Assembly: GCA_028682925.1 (NCBI GenBank)
Contig: JAJRAG010000079.1
Location: forward strand, 1-11,619
Length of the DNA: 11,619 nucleotides
DNA from: Methanomassiliicoccales archaeon
Lineage (GTDB): Archaea > Thermoplasmatota > Thermoplasmata > Methanomassiliicoccales > JACIVX01
Direction: 5' to 3'
Under the pieces are notes generated by a model. That model was not told the origin of the DNA and ran no database searches. It saw nothing but the letters and a program-made list of their open reading frames with translations. The position numbers and the translations under genes were made by a program. The first letter of the stretch is position 1; the number at the start of each line of letters is the position of its first letter. Shown in pieces: positions 1-5,980 of the stretch.

Positions 1-611
1 ACATCTCCGGCCCTGATCGAGTGTATGCCGATCTCTCTGCCTCTTGCTCCCACTACTCCATGTCGACCGTACACCATCTTGTCTGTGCCAGTTGAGCCAG
101 CTATTATCTCCGCAGCCCTCTTCGCGGTCCCGGACGGCGCGTCCTTCTTCATGCTATGATGCACTTCGATGATCTCGACCTCGTAGGAAGGTAGCGCAGC
201 TGCAAGATTGCCGCAGGTCTTCCAGAAGACGTTCACGCCGATGGAGAAGTTGGGCGTCACCACTGCTGAGACATCGTGTTGCCTGACCACTTTCGAGAAC
301 TCTTCCAACGTATCCTCGGATATGCCGGTCGTGCCGACGACTGAATTGATCCCCGACCTTGCGACCTTGGAGAGATTCTTCTCCGCAGCACCCGGGGATG
401 TGACGTCGACGTAGACGTCAGCGTTCTGAAGCGCCTTTTCGAGCTGATCGTCTCCCATGGAGACTATGCCTGGGGCAATGACTCTCCCGGCGTTCCCTCC
501 CCTGGAGGAGACGATCCCCCCGGTCAGCTGCATGTCCTTTTGTCTCTGGACCAACTGGCAGACCATGCTGCCCATCTTTCCAGTGGCCCCGCCCACCACG
601 ACCCGTATCAT
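1..611 (-). CDS. dapB: 4-hydroxy-tetrahydrodipicolinate reductase (partial, C-terminus off-window)
   Basis: Cytosolic NAD(P)H-dependent reductase that acts after DapA in the diaminopimelate route to lysine. About 203 residues are visible; the family is about 270 long, so the end lies beyond the left edge. The N-terminus has the Rossmann motif GGATGKMG (residues 7-14), and VGTTG and TPNFSIGVN follow. The substrate-binding signature HHSMKKDAPSGT spans residues 151-162, with H151, H152, K155, G161 and T162 matching E. coli H159, H160, K163, G169 and T170 at a constant offset of eight. I chose the ATG at 611 because it gives the usual MIRVVVGG start and has GGTG five bases upstream. An in-frame ATG at 623 would add MGAP and has GGTGAT 12 bases upstream. 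The gene starts 20 bases after the dapA stop, consistent with one operon. Family identity is clear; the exact start is less so. Confidence 0.95.
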   Translation of the reverse strand, partial: MIRVVVGGATGKMGSMVCQLVQRQKDMQLTGGIVSSRGGNAGRVIAPGIVSMGDDQLEKALQNADVYVDVTSPGAAEKNLSKVARSGINSVVGTTGISEDTLEEFSKVVRQHDVSAVVTPNFSIGVNVFWKTCGNLAAALPSYEVEIIEVHHSMKKDAPSGTAKRAAEIIAGSTGTDKMVYGRHGVVGARGREIGIHSIRAGD

Positions 612-631
612 CGGAGCACCCATCTGTCGGT

Positions 632-1504
632 TCAAATCACCCCGAGATCGGTCAGAGTGTGCTTGAGTATCTCCAGATTGGTCGGGTCCATCTCACACAA
701 TGGCAGCCGGAATGGGCCCGCTGGCTTGCCCATGAGCCTCACAGAGGTCTTCACCGGGATCGGGTTCGTCTCGATGAACAGGTTCTTGAACAGCGGAAGA
801 AGACGGAAATGAAGTCTTCGTGCCTGCTCCATTCTATCGGACAATAGCCGGTCCGCCATCGTATTGACCATCTTCGGGGCGACGTTCGACGCGACGGATA
901 TGACGCCCCTTGCTCCCATTGTCATCATCGGGAAGGTCAGGGCATCGTCTCCGGAGAAGACGTTGAACTCCTTCGGCGCTTGTGCGAGGAGGCTCATGAT
1001 CTGAACGATATTCCCACTGGCCTCCTTGATCCCGACGATGTTAGGCACCTTGGCCAATTTCAGAACCGTGGAGACCTCGATGTTCGAGCTGGTCCTTCCT
1101 GGAACATTGTAGATGATGAGGGGGACATCGATAGCCCCGGCCACTGTCTTGTAGTGCTCAAATATGCCTTTCTGGGTCGGCTTGTTGTAGTAAGGTGAGA
1201 TCGAGAGTATGCCGACCGCACCTCGGTCCTGCGCTCCTTTGCTCAGTTTGACCGCCTCGTGCGTTGCATTGCTGCCGGCTCCCGCGATTACCTTTCCCTT
1301 CTTCACCTGATCGACCACTATCTCGATTACCTTGAGATGTTCCTCGTGGGTCAGCGTGGCTGACTCGCCTGTCGTTCCGCACGGGACTATCACCTTCACT
1401 CCCTGGCTCTCTTGGAAGTCGACGAGCTCCCTAAGTCCCTGCTCATCGATCTTCCCGTCCTTTGTGAAGGGGGTTATCAGGGCGGTCGCGCAGCCCTTGA
1501 ACAT
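632..1504 (-). CDS. dapA: 4-hydroxy-tetrahydrodipicolinate synthase
   Basis: Condenses pyruvate with aspartate semialdehyde, the first committed step of diaminopimelate/lysine synthesis, in the cytosol. The protein is 290 residues, full length for this TIM-barrel family. The residues of a true DapA are visible: GTTGE at 43-47 (T44, T45), SPYYNKP at 103-109 (Y106), YNVPGRT at 132-138 (Y132, R137) and the Schiff-base lysine K160 in GIKEASG. These sit one position before E. coli Y107, Y133, R138 and K161. The arginine after YNVPG favours DapA over sugar-acid aldolases or N-acetylneuraminate lyase of the same fold. The ATG directly follows the TAG stop of the Lrp gene, and a strong GGAGGAG ribosome site lies in the last codons of that gene, five bases before the ATG. 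It is probably cotranscribed with the regulator upstream and dapB downstream. Confidence 0.97.
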   Translation of the reverse strand: MFKGCATALITPFTKDGKIDEQGLRELVDFQESQGVKVIVPCGTTGESATLTHEEHLKVIEIVVDQVKKGKVIAGAGSNATHEAVKLSKGAQDRGAVGILSISPYYNKPTQKGIFEHYKTVAGAIDVPLIIYNVPGRTSSNIEVSTVLKLAKVPNIVGIKEASGNIVQIMSLLAQAPKEFNVFSGDDALTFPMMTMGARGVISVASNVAPKMVNTMADRLLSDRMEQARRLHFRLLPLFKNLFIETNPIPVKTSVRLMGKPAGPFRLPLCEMDPTNLEILKHTLTDLGVI

Positions 1505-1927
1505 CTACTCTCCTCCAACATGTTCCTTCAATATGAGTCTGGTCTTTGTGGACTGGACGTTGTCGAATCTTCGTATCTTCTCGATGATGTCGTTCAATTG
1601 AGGGGAGGAGTTCACATCAATGATGGCAATGATGTCCTCGTCGCCAGTGACCTCGAATACGTCCGATACGCCTTCGAATTTCGAGATTTCACCAGCCACT
1701 TCGGCGGTGTTCACGTTCACGTCGATCTTTATCTCGATTATTGCTTTGACATTCTTTCCAGTCGTTTTGATAGTGAACGACTGGATCACGTTGTCGTCGA
1801 TGAGCTTCCTCACCCTGCTTCTAATGGTCCCTTCCGATACTTTCAGCTGGTTGGCAATATCCACGAATGGTCTCCTGGAATCCTTCCTCAGGATCTCAAT
1901 GATCCTTTCGTCCAAATGATCAATCAT
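1505..1927 (-). CDS. Lrp/AsnC-family transcriptional regulator
   Basis: DNA-binding regulator of the feast/famine family, 140 residues. The N-terminal winged HTH (about residues 5-50) has the recognition helix SEGTIRSRVRKL at 31-42. The C-terminal RAM ligand-binding and oligomerisation domain (about 58-130) carries the family glycine turn GDEDIIAIIDV (95-105). The start is set by ribosome site GGGAGG, about seven bases before the ATG at 1927; this gives MIDHLDERI, typical of the family. An in-frame ATG at 1948 adds seven residues and lacks such a site. The gene abuts dapA without a gap, so lysine or a related amino acid is a plausible effector and dapAB a plausible target. LysM, an Lrp-type regulator in Sulfolobus, controls lysine genes, which is a precedent rather than proof of orthology. 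Family certain; effector inferred. Confidence 0.93.
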   Translation of the reverse strand: MIDHLDERIIEILRKDSRRPFVDIANQLKVSEGTIRSRVRKLIDDNVIQSFTIKTTGKNVKAIIEIKIDVNVNTAEVAGEISKFEGVSDVFEVTGDEDIIAIIDVNSSPQLNDIIEKIRRFDNVQSTKTRLILKEHVGGE

Positions 1928-1990
1928 TAGATTCCTCCCTTTCTTCATTGATGCTCATTTTTCGTATTCTTTCTGAGGACAACGGCAGAA

Positions 1991-2008
1991 TATTATTTAA
2001 TTCTTCCG
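1991..2008 (-). promoter_or_regulatory. TATA/BRE-like promoter of the lrp-dapA-dapB unit
   Basis: On the minus strand a purine-rich BRE-like CGGAAGAA is followed by TTAAATAATA. A TATA box at this place predicts transcription starting near 1970 and a leader of about 43 bases before the ATG at 1927, consistent with that gene using a Shine-Dalgarno sequence. The rest of 1928-2060 holds nothing else I recognise apart from the small hairpin at 2048-2062. Confidence 0.6.
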
Positions 2009-2047
2009 AAAAGTAGGGTGATTCTGAGGGATAGTGCAGATTGGTAC

Positions 2048-2062
2048 GATCCCGCGCGGATC
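2048..2062 (-). repeat. Inverted repeat spanning the stop of the DUF5788-like gene
   Basis: GATCC and GGATC form a perfect 5-bp stem around a CGCGC loop. The TGA stop (2061-2063) of the small gene downstream of gfcR lies partly within the 5' arm. No T-run follows on the minus strand, so calling it a terminator is doubtful; it may be a 3'-end structure or chance. Confidence 0.35.
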
Positions 2063-2531
2063 ACCTTATCCTCCTCACAAATTCCAGCCAACGTCGTTCA
2101 TCCGCGACCTTGGAATCGAGCGCTCTCGCCTTGATCTCCAGTGCGTCGCCCTTGAGATGCCTCAGGGCGTCGGAAGCCTTCAGGAGTCCTCTGACATGCT
2201 CCTCAAGCTCCATTGCCTTTGATCTGGATATGTCTTCGGTCCCTATGACGTTCTCAAGTCCCTCCGCCTTCTTCTGCAGGACGTTTGCGAGAGCAAGAGC
2301 CCCTTCGATATCGTCACTGGTGGGGGTCTGCACCGCTGTGTATCTGTAGACGACGTCGCGGAGCGGGATTCTCTTGCCCTCAATCTCCTCCTGCTCCGGG
2401 ACCAGCCCCCCCACCCAGGATGAGGGTCCGCGCAGGCTGGCCAGGATCTCAACTCGGTCGTGTTCACTAATCCTTTCTTCTGCACCAGGCTTCCTTCCAC
2501 TGGAAGTCGCGGATCTCTTGATGTCTCTCAT
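2061..2531 (-). CDS. Small conserved archaeal protein, DUF5788-like
   Basis: A 156-residue soluble protein with no enzyme motif that I recognise. After a basic, probably disordered head (residues 1-20), the segment IEGKRIPLRDVVYRY (about 50-64) followed by a helical, charged second half resembles what I remember of the archaeal DUF5788 family (short proteins with an EIEGE-x-LREFVFE-like core and a helical tail). That match is from memory and unverified. No signal peptide or membrane segment is seen. Its ATG overlaps the TGA of gfcR by four bases (ATGA) and no good ribosome site precedes it, so translation is probably coupled to gfcR. This supports a real gene and suggests the two products are made together. 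Function unknown. Confidence 0.8.
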   Translation of the reverse strand: MRDIKRSATSSGRKPGAEERISEHDRVEILASLRGPSSWVGGLVPEQEEIEGKRIPLRDVVYRYTAVQTPTSDDIEGALALANVLQKKAEGLENVIGTEDISRSKAMELEEHVRGLLKASDALRHLKGDALEIKARALDSKVADERRWLEFVRRIR

Positions 2532-3169
2532 CCGTATGGGAACGAATGCAGAGGTCCGCCTCCGAGAATCGTGCCTCCCATGGATCTTGCCCTGATCACT
2601 CCTCTGAGAGGAACTCCTCCGACCTCATTCAGGCTGCTCTTGTTCACAATGACAACGACAAGCACAGGGGTGCCGCCTGCCTCCCTGATATCCTTGATGG
2701 CCTCCTCGGCCGTCGATCCAGTTGACAGAACATCGTCGACGATCAGAACCTTCTTTCCCTCGACGGACGCGTAGTTGGAGCTGAACGCTCCTCCCTTCTT
2801 CCCCCTTTCGACTGGAGGCTTGTAGACAGCGACCTCAGAGTCAAGGAGCTCGGAGACGATCGTCGCGAACGGGACTCCGTTGATCGATATCCCGAGCACG
2901 ACGTCTACATCGGAATTGCTCTTGTCCAGTTCCTCGAGCGTGATGTCCGCCAATATCTCGCTCATGAGGCCGATCCGATTCCCATACACTCCAACGCTCC
3001 TCCATCCGATTTTGATGTCAGTTGGAGGCAGGGTGCCTTCTATGCCCTTCTCCAGCAGATACTTGACGGTATCAATGGACAGGTGAAGATCATCTGCGAT
3101 CTCCCTCTCGCTCAGTCCTCTCTCCTTGAATGCGAGGGCCTTCTCAGCAAGCTCCTTTACAACCACCAT
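2528..3169 (-). CDS. gfcR: GfcR-type regulator: HTH plus orotate phosphoribosyltransferase-like domain
   Basis: A DNA-binding protein built on a type I PRTase fold. In the chosen 213-residue form, the N-terminal HTH covers about residues 3-42 (GLSEREIADDLHLS at 18-31). The PRTase-like domain follows, with the PRPP-binding motif VLIVDDVLSTGST at 141-153. This order matches the archaeal PyrE-like family whose Haloferax member GfcR activates sugar-catabolism genes. Targets here are unknown, and catalysis is not expected in this family. The start at 3169 (MVVVKELAEKA) aligns with family N-termini as I remember them. An in-frame ATG at 3181 and a TTG at 3184 would add four or five residues. After the PRTase core there is a glycine-rich tail of about 20 residues (GGTILGGG) that I do not recall from other members. 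It heads a two-gene unit with the DUF5788-like gene. Confidence 0.85.
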   Translation of the reverse strand: MVVVKELAEKALAFKERGLSEREIADDLHLSIDTVKYLLEKGIEGTLPPTDIKIGWRSVGVYGNRIGLMSEILADITLEELDKSNSDVDVVLGISINGVPFATIVSELLDSEVAVYKPPVERGKKGGAFSSNYASVEGKKVLIVDDVLSTGSTAEEAIKDIREAGGTPVLVVVIVNKSSLNEVGGVPLRGVIRARSMGGTILGGGPLHSFPYG

Positions 3170-3199
3170 GCTACCACGCATCAAAATCGAGGTGTCGGG

Positions 3200-3213
3200 T
3201 TATTAACCTTTCC
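3200..3213 (-). promoter_or_regulatory. Probable promoter of gfcR
   Basis: On the minus strand GGAAAGG (BRE-like) is followed directly by TTAATAA (TATA-like). The box centre is about 34 bases before the ATG at 3169, predicting a leader of roughly eight bases, or a leaderless message if the ATG at 3181 is used. The intergenic stretch 3185-3316 shows nothing else apart from the palindrome at its panE end. Confidence 0.55.
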
Positions 3214-3307
3214 ACAAGGTAGTCCAGACAATCTTCGGGGGAAATCCGTCGAGGCCCGACCGACTTCTCCCGTTCCACATCTTCTGCGTGGGTTCAAGAT
3301 ATCTACA

Positions 3308-3326
3308 GAGACCATACTATGGTCTC
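3308..3326 (-). repeat. Perfect palindromic hairpin over the panE stop codon
   Basis: GAGACCAT and ATGGTCTC form a perfect 8-bp stem around the 3-base loop ACT (plus strand). The panE TAG stop (3317-3319) sits in the loop and 3' arm. No T-run follows on the minus strand, so this is not a standard archaeal oligo-U terminator. It may act in 3'-end formation or stability, or be an operator-like palindrome; the sequence alone does not decide. Confidence 0.5.
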
Positions 3327-4219
3327 ACGGACCCCAGGGACTTCACCAGCCTCCAAAGGGTCTCATTCGTCGGTGTCGCGATTTCAAACCTTCTGGCCTC
3401 ATTGACCACGGCACCGGTTATCTCGTCGATCTCTGTCCTCTTGCCTGCTTCGACATCTTGCAGCATGCTGGATCTGTTCAGTCTCGTGGCTGCCACGACA
3501 CCCATCACTTTGGAGAATGGGTCACATCTTGGTAGGCGAACTCCAGAGGCCTTCGCGACCAGGACCGTCTCCTCGCAGACTCTCCTGGCCAGTTCCTTCA
3601 GTTCCACGTCCTCCTCTATGCATGCGTTCTCATGTCTTACGAGCGCAGTGATCGGATTGATCGATGCATTCACGATCACCTTCATCCAGACCTCGGCCAT
3701 GATGTCATTCGTCGACTGGCATGGGATGCCGGTTCCGCCAAAGGCAAAGCAGACAGACTCTGCGAGATCCTTTCTCCCCGCCGTCGAACCGAAGATCAGA
3801 TCTCCCTTGCCTGCGAAACGTACGCGACCTGGGCTTAGATATGTAGCCCCGCAGGATGTGACACCGCCAACCGTCCTTTGATCGTAGAAGTCATGTAATG
3901 TCTTGATGTTGTCCAATCCGTTCTGCAGGGATGCTACGATCGTGCCCTTCCCTATCAGTGGCGACATATAGGTGGCTGCCTTTCGGGTGTCGTATGCTTT
4001 CACCGTCACGAGGACTATGTCTTGCGGTTCGAGCCCTGTCGCATCTGTTCGTGCAGACGGCCAGACCACTTCATTCACAATTCCTGAGAGCTCAAGCCCT
4101 TTGAGATTGATGGCGTCGACGTGAGCCCTTCGTCCAATCAGCGTCACATCATGCTTGGTGGATAGGAGCCCTCCGAGAAGGCTGCCGAGGGCGCCCGCTC
4201 CGAAGACTGCGATTTTCAT
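3317..4219 (-). CDS. panE: 2-dehydropantoate 2-reductase (ketopantoate reductase)
   Basis: Reduces 2-dehydropantoate to pantoate in coenzyme A biosynthesis, in the cytosol. The protein is 300 residues, the usual length. The N-terminal Rossmann domain starts MKIAVFGAGALGS (GxGxxG at 7-12), followed by VTVKAYDT (about 71-78) and LQNGLDN (about 98-104). The C-terminal helical domain has EVWMKVIVNASINPITAL, containing the family's conserved catalytic lysine and NxxxN region, and later SSMLQDVEAGKRTEID, the signature of the substrate site. The ATG overlaps the stop of the AGT-endonuclease V gene by four bases (ATGA) and is preceded by purine-rich AGGAGAAGGA. It is probably translated as the third gene of that unit. 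Its partners have no obvious link to CoA synthesis. Other NAD(P)-dependent 2-ketoacid reductases of this fold are possible, but the motifs fit PanE well. Confidence 0.93.
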   Translation of the reverse strand: MKIAVFGAGALGSLLGGLLSTKHDVTLIGRRAHVDAINLKGLELSGIVNEVVWPSARTDATGLEPQDIVLVTVKAYDTRKAATYMSPLIGKGTIVASLQNGLDNIKTLHDFYDQRTVGGVTSCGATYLSPGRVRFAGKGDLIFGSTAGRKDLAESVCFAFGGTGIPCQSTNDIMAEVWMKVIVNASINPITALVRHENACIEEDVELKELARRVCEETVLVAKASGVRLPRCDPFSKVMGVVAATRLNRSSMLQDVEAGKRTEIDEITGAVVNEARRFEIATPTNETLWRLVKSLGSVRP

Positions 4220-5187
4220 TCTTTTCCTTCTCCTGACCCCAAGGCTGATCTCCTTGTGCTGTTCGCGAGTCTATGGGCCTCTCGCATAGGGTCGGACACT
4301 TTCTCCTCGAGAAATCTCCGACAGATGTCGACCGCGGAACCCAAGGACACCCTGTGTCCGACTGAAACGTAAAGTGGATGCCTCCCCGGTCCTCTCAGAA
4401 AATAACCTCGTTTGCGATCGTCGAGCCTGATCGGCGATTCGTCCAGCCTATCGTTCTCGACCGTTCCGCTCAGTAGGCTTTTTGCCACACCTATCGTCGG
4501 TACGTCAAGGGCAACCCCGATGTGAGAGGCTATTCCGAGGCCTCTTGGATGGAGAACTCCCTGGCCATCGATAAGGAAGATCGTGTCCTTCCGATTCTTG
4601 ATCAGATCCGCGATCACAGGTATCTCCCTGAAAGCCAGATAGGATGGTATGTATGGAAAATCCGCTTTGCCCCTCACAGTCATCCGGTCCACGATTAGAT
4701 TCTTGGCCCAGTCGTAGACGGCCATGGCCGCGAACGCATCATCATCGGCATAGGAGACGTCCACTCCGGCCACGTACCTCAGTTCTCCGAAACGATCGTC
4801 CTCGATGACCCTTCCCCTCAAGATCTCCTGCTCCTCCCTGAGCTCCTTGAGCATCGGTTCGATCTTGAAATCGGCGAATCTGACCGCATCGAAATTCTGG
4901 ACCTTGCCATCCTTTATTCTCACTCCCTCCTTCGTGAGCAGCTCGGTCTTCCTTTCGTTGCCTTTTCCCTTCCCGGAGTACCAACCGACCTCTCCGTTCG
5001 AGTATACGACCCTGTGGCACGGGACCACTATTGGCCTCGGGTTCCATGCGAGTATCTTTCCGACGGTCCTTGAGGAAGCAATGTCTCCCAGCGCGTTCGC
5101 GATGTCCCCATAGGTCGACACCATTCCCTTTGGTATCTGAACGGTCGCGTCCAACACAAGTTCTGCGAAATCCTTCGTATCAACCAC
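4216..5187 (-). CDS. Bifunctional O6-alkylguanine-DNA alkyltransferase / endonuclease V fusion
   Basis: One 323-residue protein with two DNA-repair domains. Residues about 5-95 are the DNA-binding and active-site domain of an O6-alkylguanine-DNA alkyltransferase: STYGDIA (Y26), the arginine-finger region SSRTVGKILAWNP (R40, N49) and PCHRV with acceptor cysteine C57. The usual N-terminal AGT domain is absent. Residues about 105-300 are endonuclease V, which cuts next to deoxyinosine: VDVSY (D143), the PYIP wedge motif (178-181), FRE (E188), LIDGQG (D207) and HPRGLGIASHIGV (213-225), so the metal-site acids look intact. A bifunctional AGT-endonuclease V protein with both activities has been reported from Ferroplasma acidarmanus. 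The start is GTG at 5187, inside the last codons of the metallophosphoesterase gene (8-base overlap), because a stop lies four codons upstream and later starts would cut into the domain. It overlaps panE by four bases. Confidence 0.95.
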   Translation of the reverse strand: MVDTKDFAELVLDATVQIPKGMVSTYGDIANALGDIASSRTVGKILAWNPRPIVVPCHRVVYSNGEVGWYSGKGKGNERKTELLTKEGVRIKDGKVQNFDAVRFADFKIEPMLKELREEQEILRGRVIEDDRFGELRYVAGVDVSYADDDAFAAMAVYDWAKNLIVDRMTVRGKADFPYIPSYLAFREIPVIADLIKNRKDTIFLIDGQGVLHPRGLGIASHIGVALDVPTIGVAKSLLSGTVENDRLDESPIRLDDRKRGYFLRGPGRHPLYVSVGHRVSLGSAVDICRRFLEEKVSDPMREAHRLANSTRRSALGSGEGKE

Positions 5188-5932
5188 ACTCCCTTTTCAT
5201 GATGTGCAGATTCCCATCTTCCTTTCGCGCGTCGAAGCAAGTGATCGATCTCGTAAGAGGCAGGGAAACGTTGTATATGGTTATCTTCCTTGTTCCCTTT
5301 CCGAAGTCTTCCAGGCTTTTCTGCTCCTTGAGTATCGTCGCGGTTCTTGTTCCCCCATGTGCATGTGCATGCAGGACGATGTCCGGCCCCGTCTCCAGGA
5401 TGATGGATTCGAACCTTCTCGATCCCATCTCCGAGTATCTGTCTTCCTTCTCCCCCACCAAGGTCTTGTAGGTGAGCGCGTAGTGGGCGAGGAGGATCAG
5501 GAGGTCCGCATCGTCCCTTGTCAGGAGCTGCGAGACCTTCTCGATCCTGAGCTGGTAGCGTCTCCATATGTCTGGCAGATTCGTGCGCTGCCACCAGGTC
5601 GGTCTGTCAAGTGAACCGGTCGTGCCGACGATTTTCACCTTCATCCCTTCCTTTTCAAAGGTCATCACTTCATCGTCCAGAAATGTGATTTCCTTCCTCT
5701 TTCTGTATTCTTGATGGCTCTCATCGTACTCCTCGTTGCCGAACACCCCGATCATCGGCGCGCCTCCAAGGCGTCTCAGTTCATCGATTGCCAGGTCGAA
5801 CTGATCGAGATCGTTGCTGTCAGTCATGTCACCGGCGAGCAGCAAGAGCTCCAATTGCTCCATCTTTCTCTGCTCCTTCAGGATCTCCAGGAACTTCCTT
5901 CCGTGAACGTCCCCGACCGACCCAATCATCAT
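5180..5932 (-). CDS. Calcineurin-like metallophosphoesterase
   Basis: A 250-residue soluble two-metal phosphoesterase; substrate unknown. The ordered motifs are GDVHG (7-11; D8, H10), GDMTD (34-38; D35), GNEEY (65-69; N66), LLAHYA (H150) and LHAHAH (H188, H190, H192), which together supply the metal ligands. The third motif is normally GNHE or GNHD. Here the histidine is a glutamate, so the usual proton-donor residue is missing, although archaeal Icc-related members also vary at this place. Tandem ATGs at 5932 and 5929 begin the protein. A TATA-like box 28 bases upstream suggests a leaderless message. The 3' end overlaps the AGT-endonuclease V gene by eight bases, so it heads a three-gene unit with that gene and panE. 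A link to nucleotide or DNA-end processing is possible but only inferred from position. Confidence 0.88.
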   Translation of the reverse strand: MMIGSVGDVHGRKFLEILKEQRKMEQLELLLLAGDMTDSNDLDQFDLAIDELRRLGGAPMIGVFGNEEYDESHQEYRKRKEITFLDDEVMTFEKEGMKVKIVGTTGSLDRPTWWQRTNLPDIWRRYQLRIEKVSQLLTRDDADLLILLAHYALTYKTLVGEKEDRYSEMGSRRFESIILETGPDIVLHAHAHGGTRTATILKEQKSLEDFGKGTRKITIYNVSLPLTRSITCFDARKEDGNLHIMKRECG

Positions 5933-5956
5933 CGATACAATAATCGGCCTTCGCGC

Positions 5957-5962
5957 TTAAAA
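5957..5962 (-). promoter_or_regulatory. TATA-like box for the metallophosphoesterase unit
   Basis: TTTTAA on the minus strand is centred about 28 bases before the ATG at 5932, placing the transcription start at or within a few bases of the start codon. No ribosome site precedes that ATG, which fits a leaderless transcript. Confidence 0.5.
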
Positions 5963-5980
5963 TCGATGTCGCTGCATCCG

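Noticed and set aside
1412..1930. 172-residue plus-strand reading frame across the Lrp gene
   Set aside because: It lies opposite a clear Lrp/AsnC gene with promoter and ribosome site, and its translation shows no recognisable domain.
5028..5594. 188-residue minus-strand frame overlapping the phosphoesterase and AGT genes
   Set aside because: It spans two genes that have clear family motifs in other frames, and has no motif of its own.
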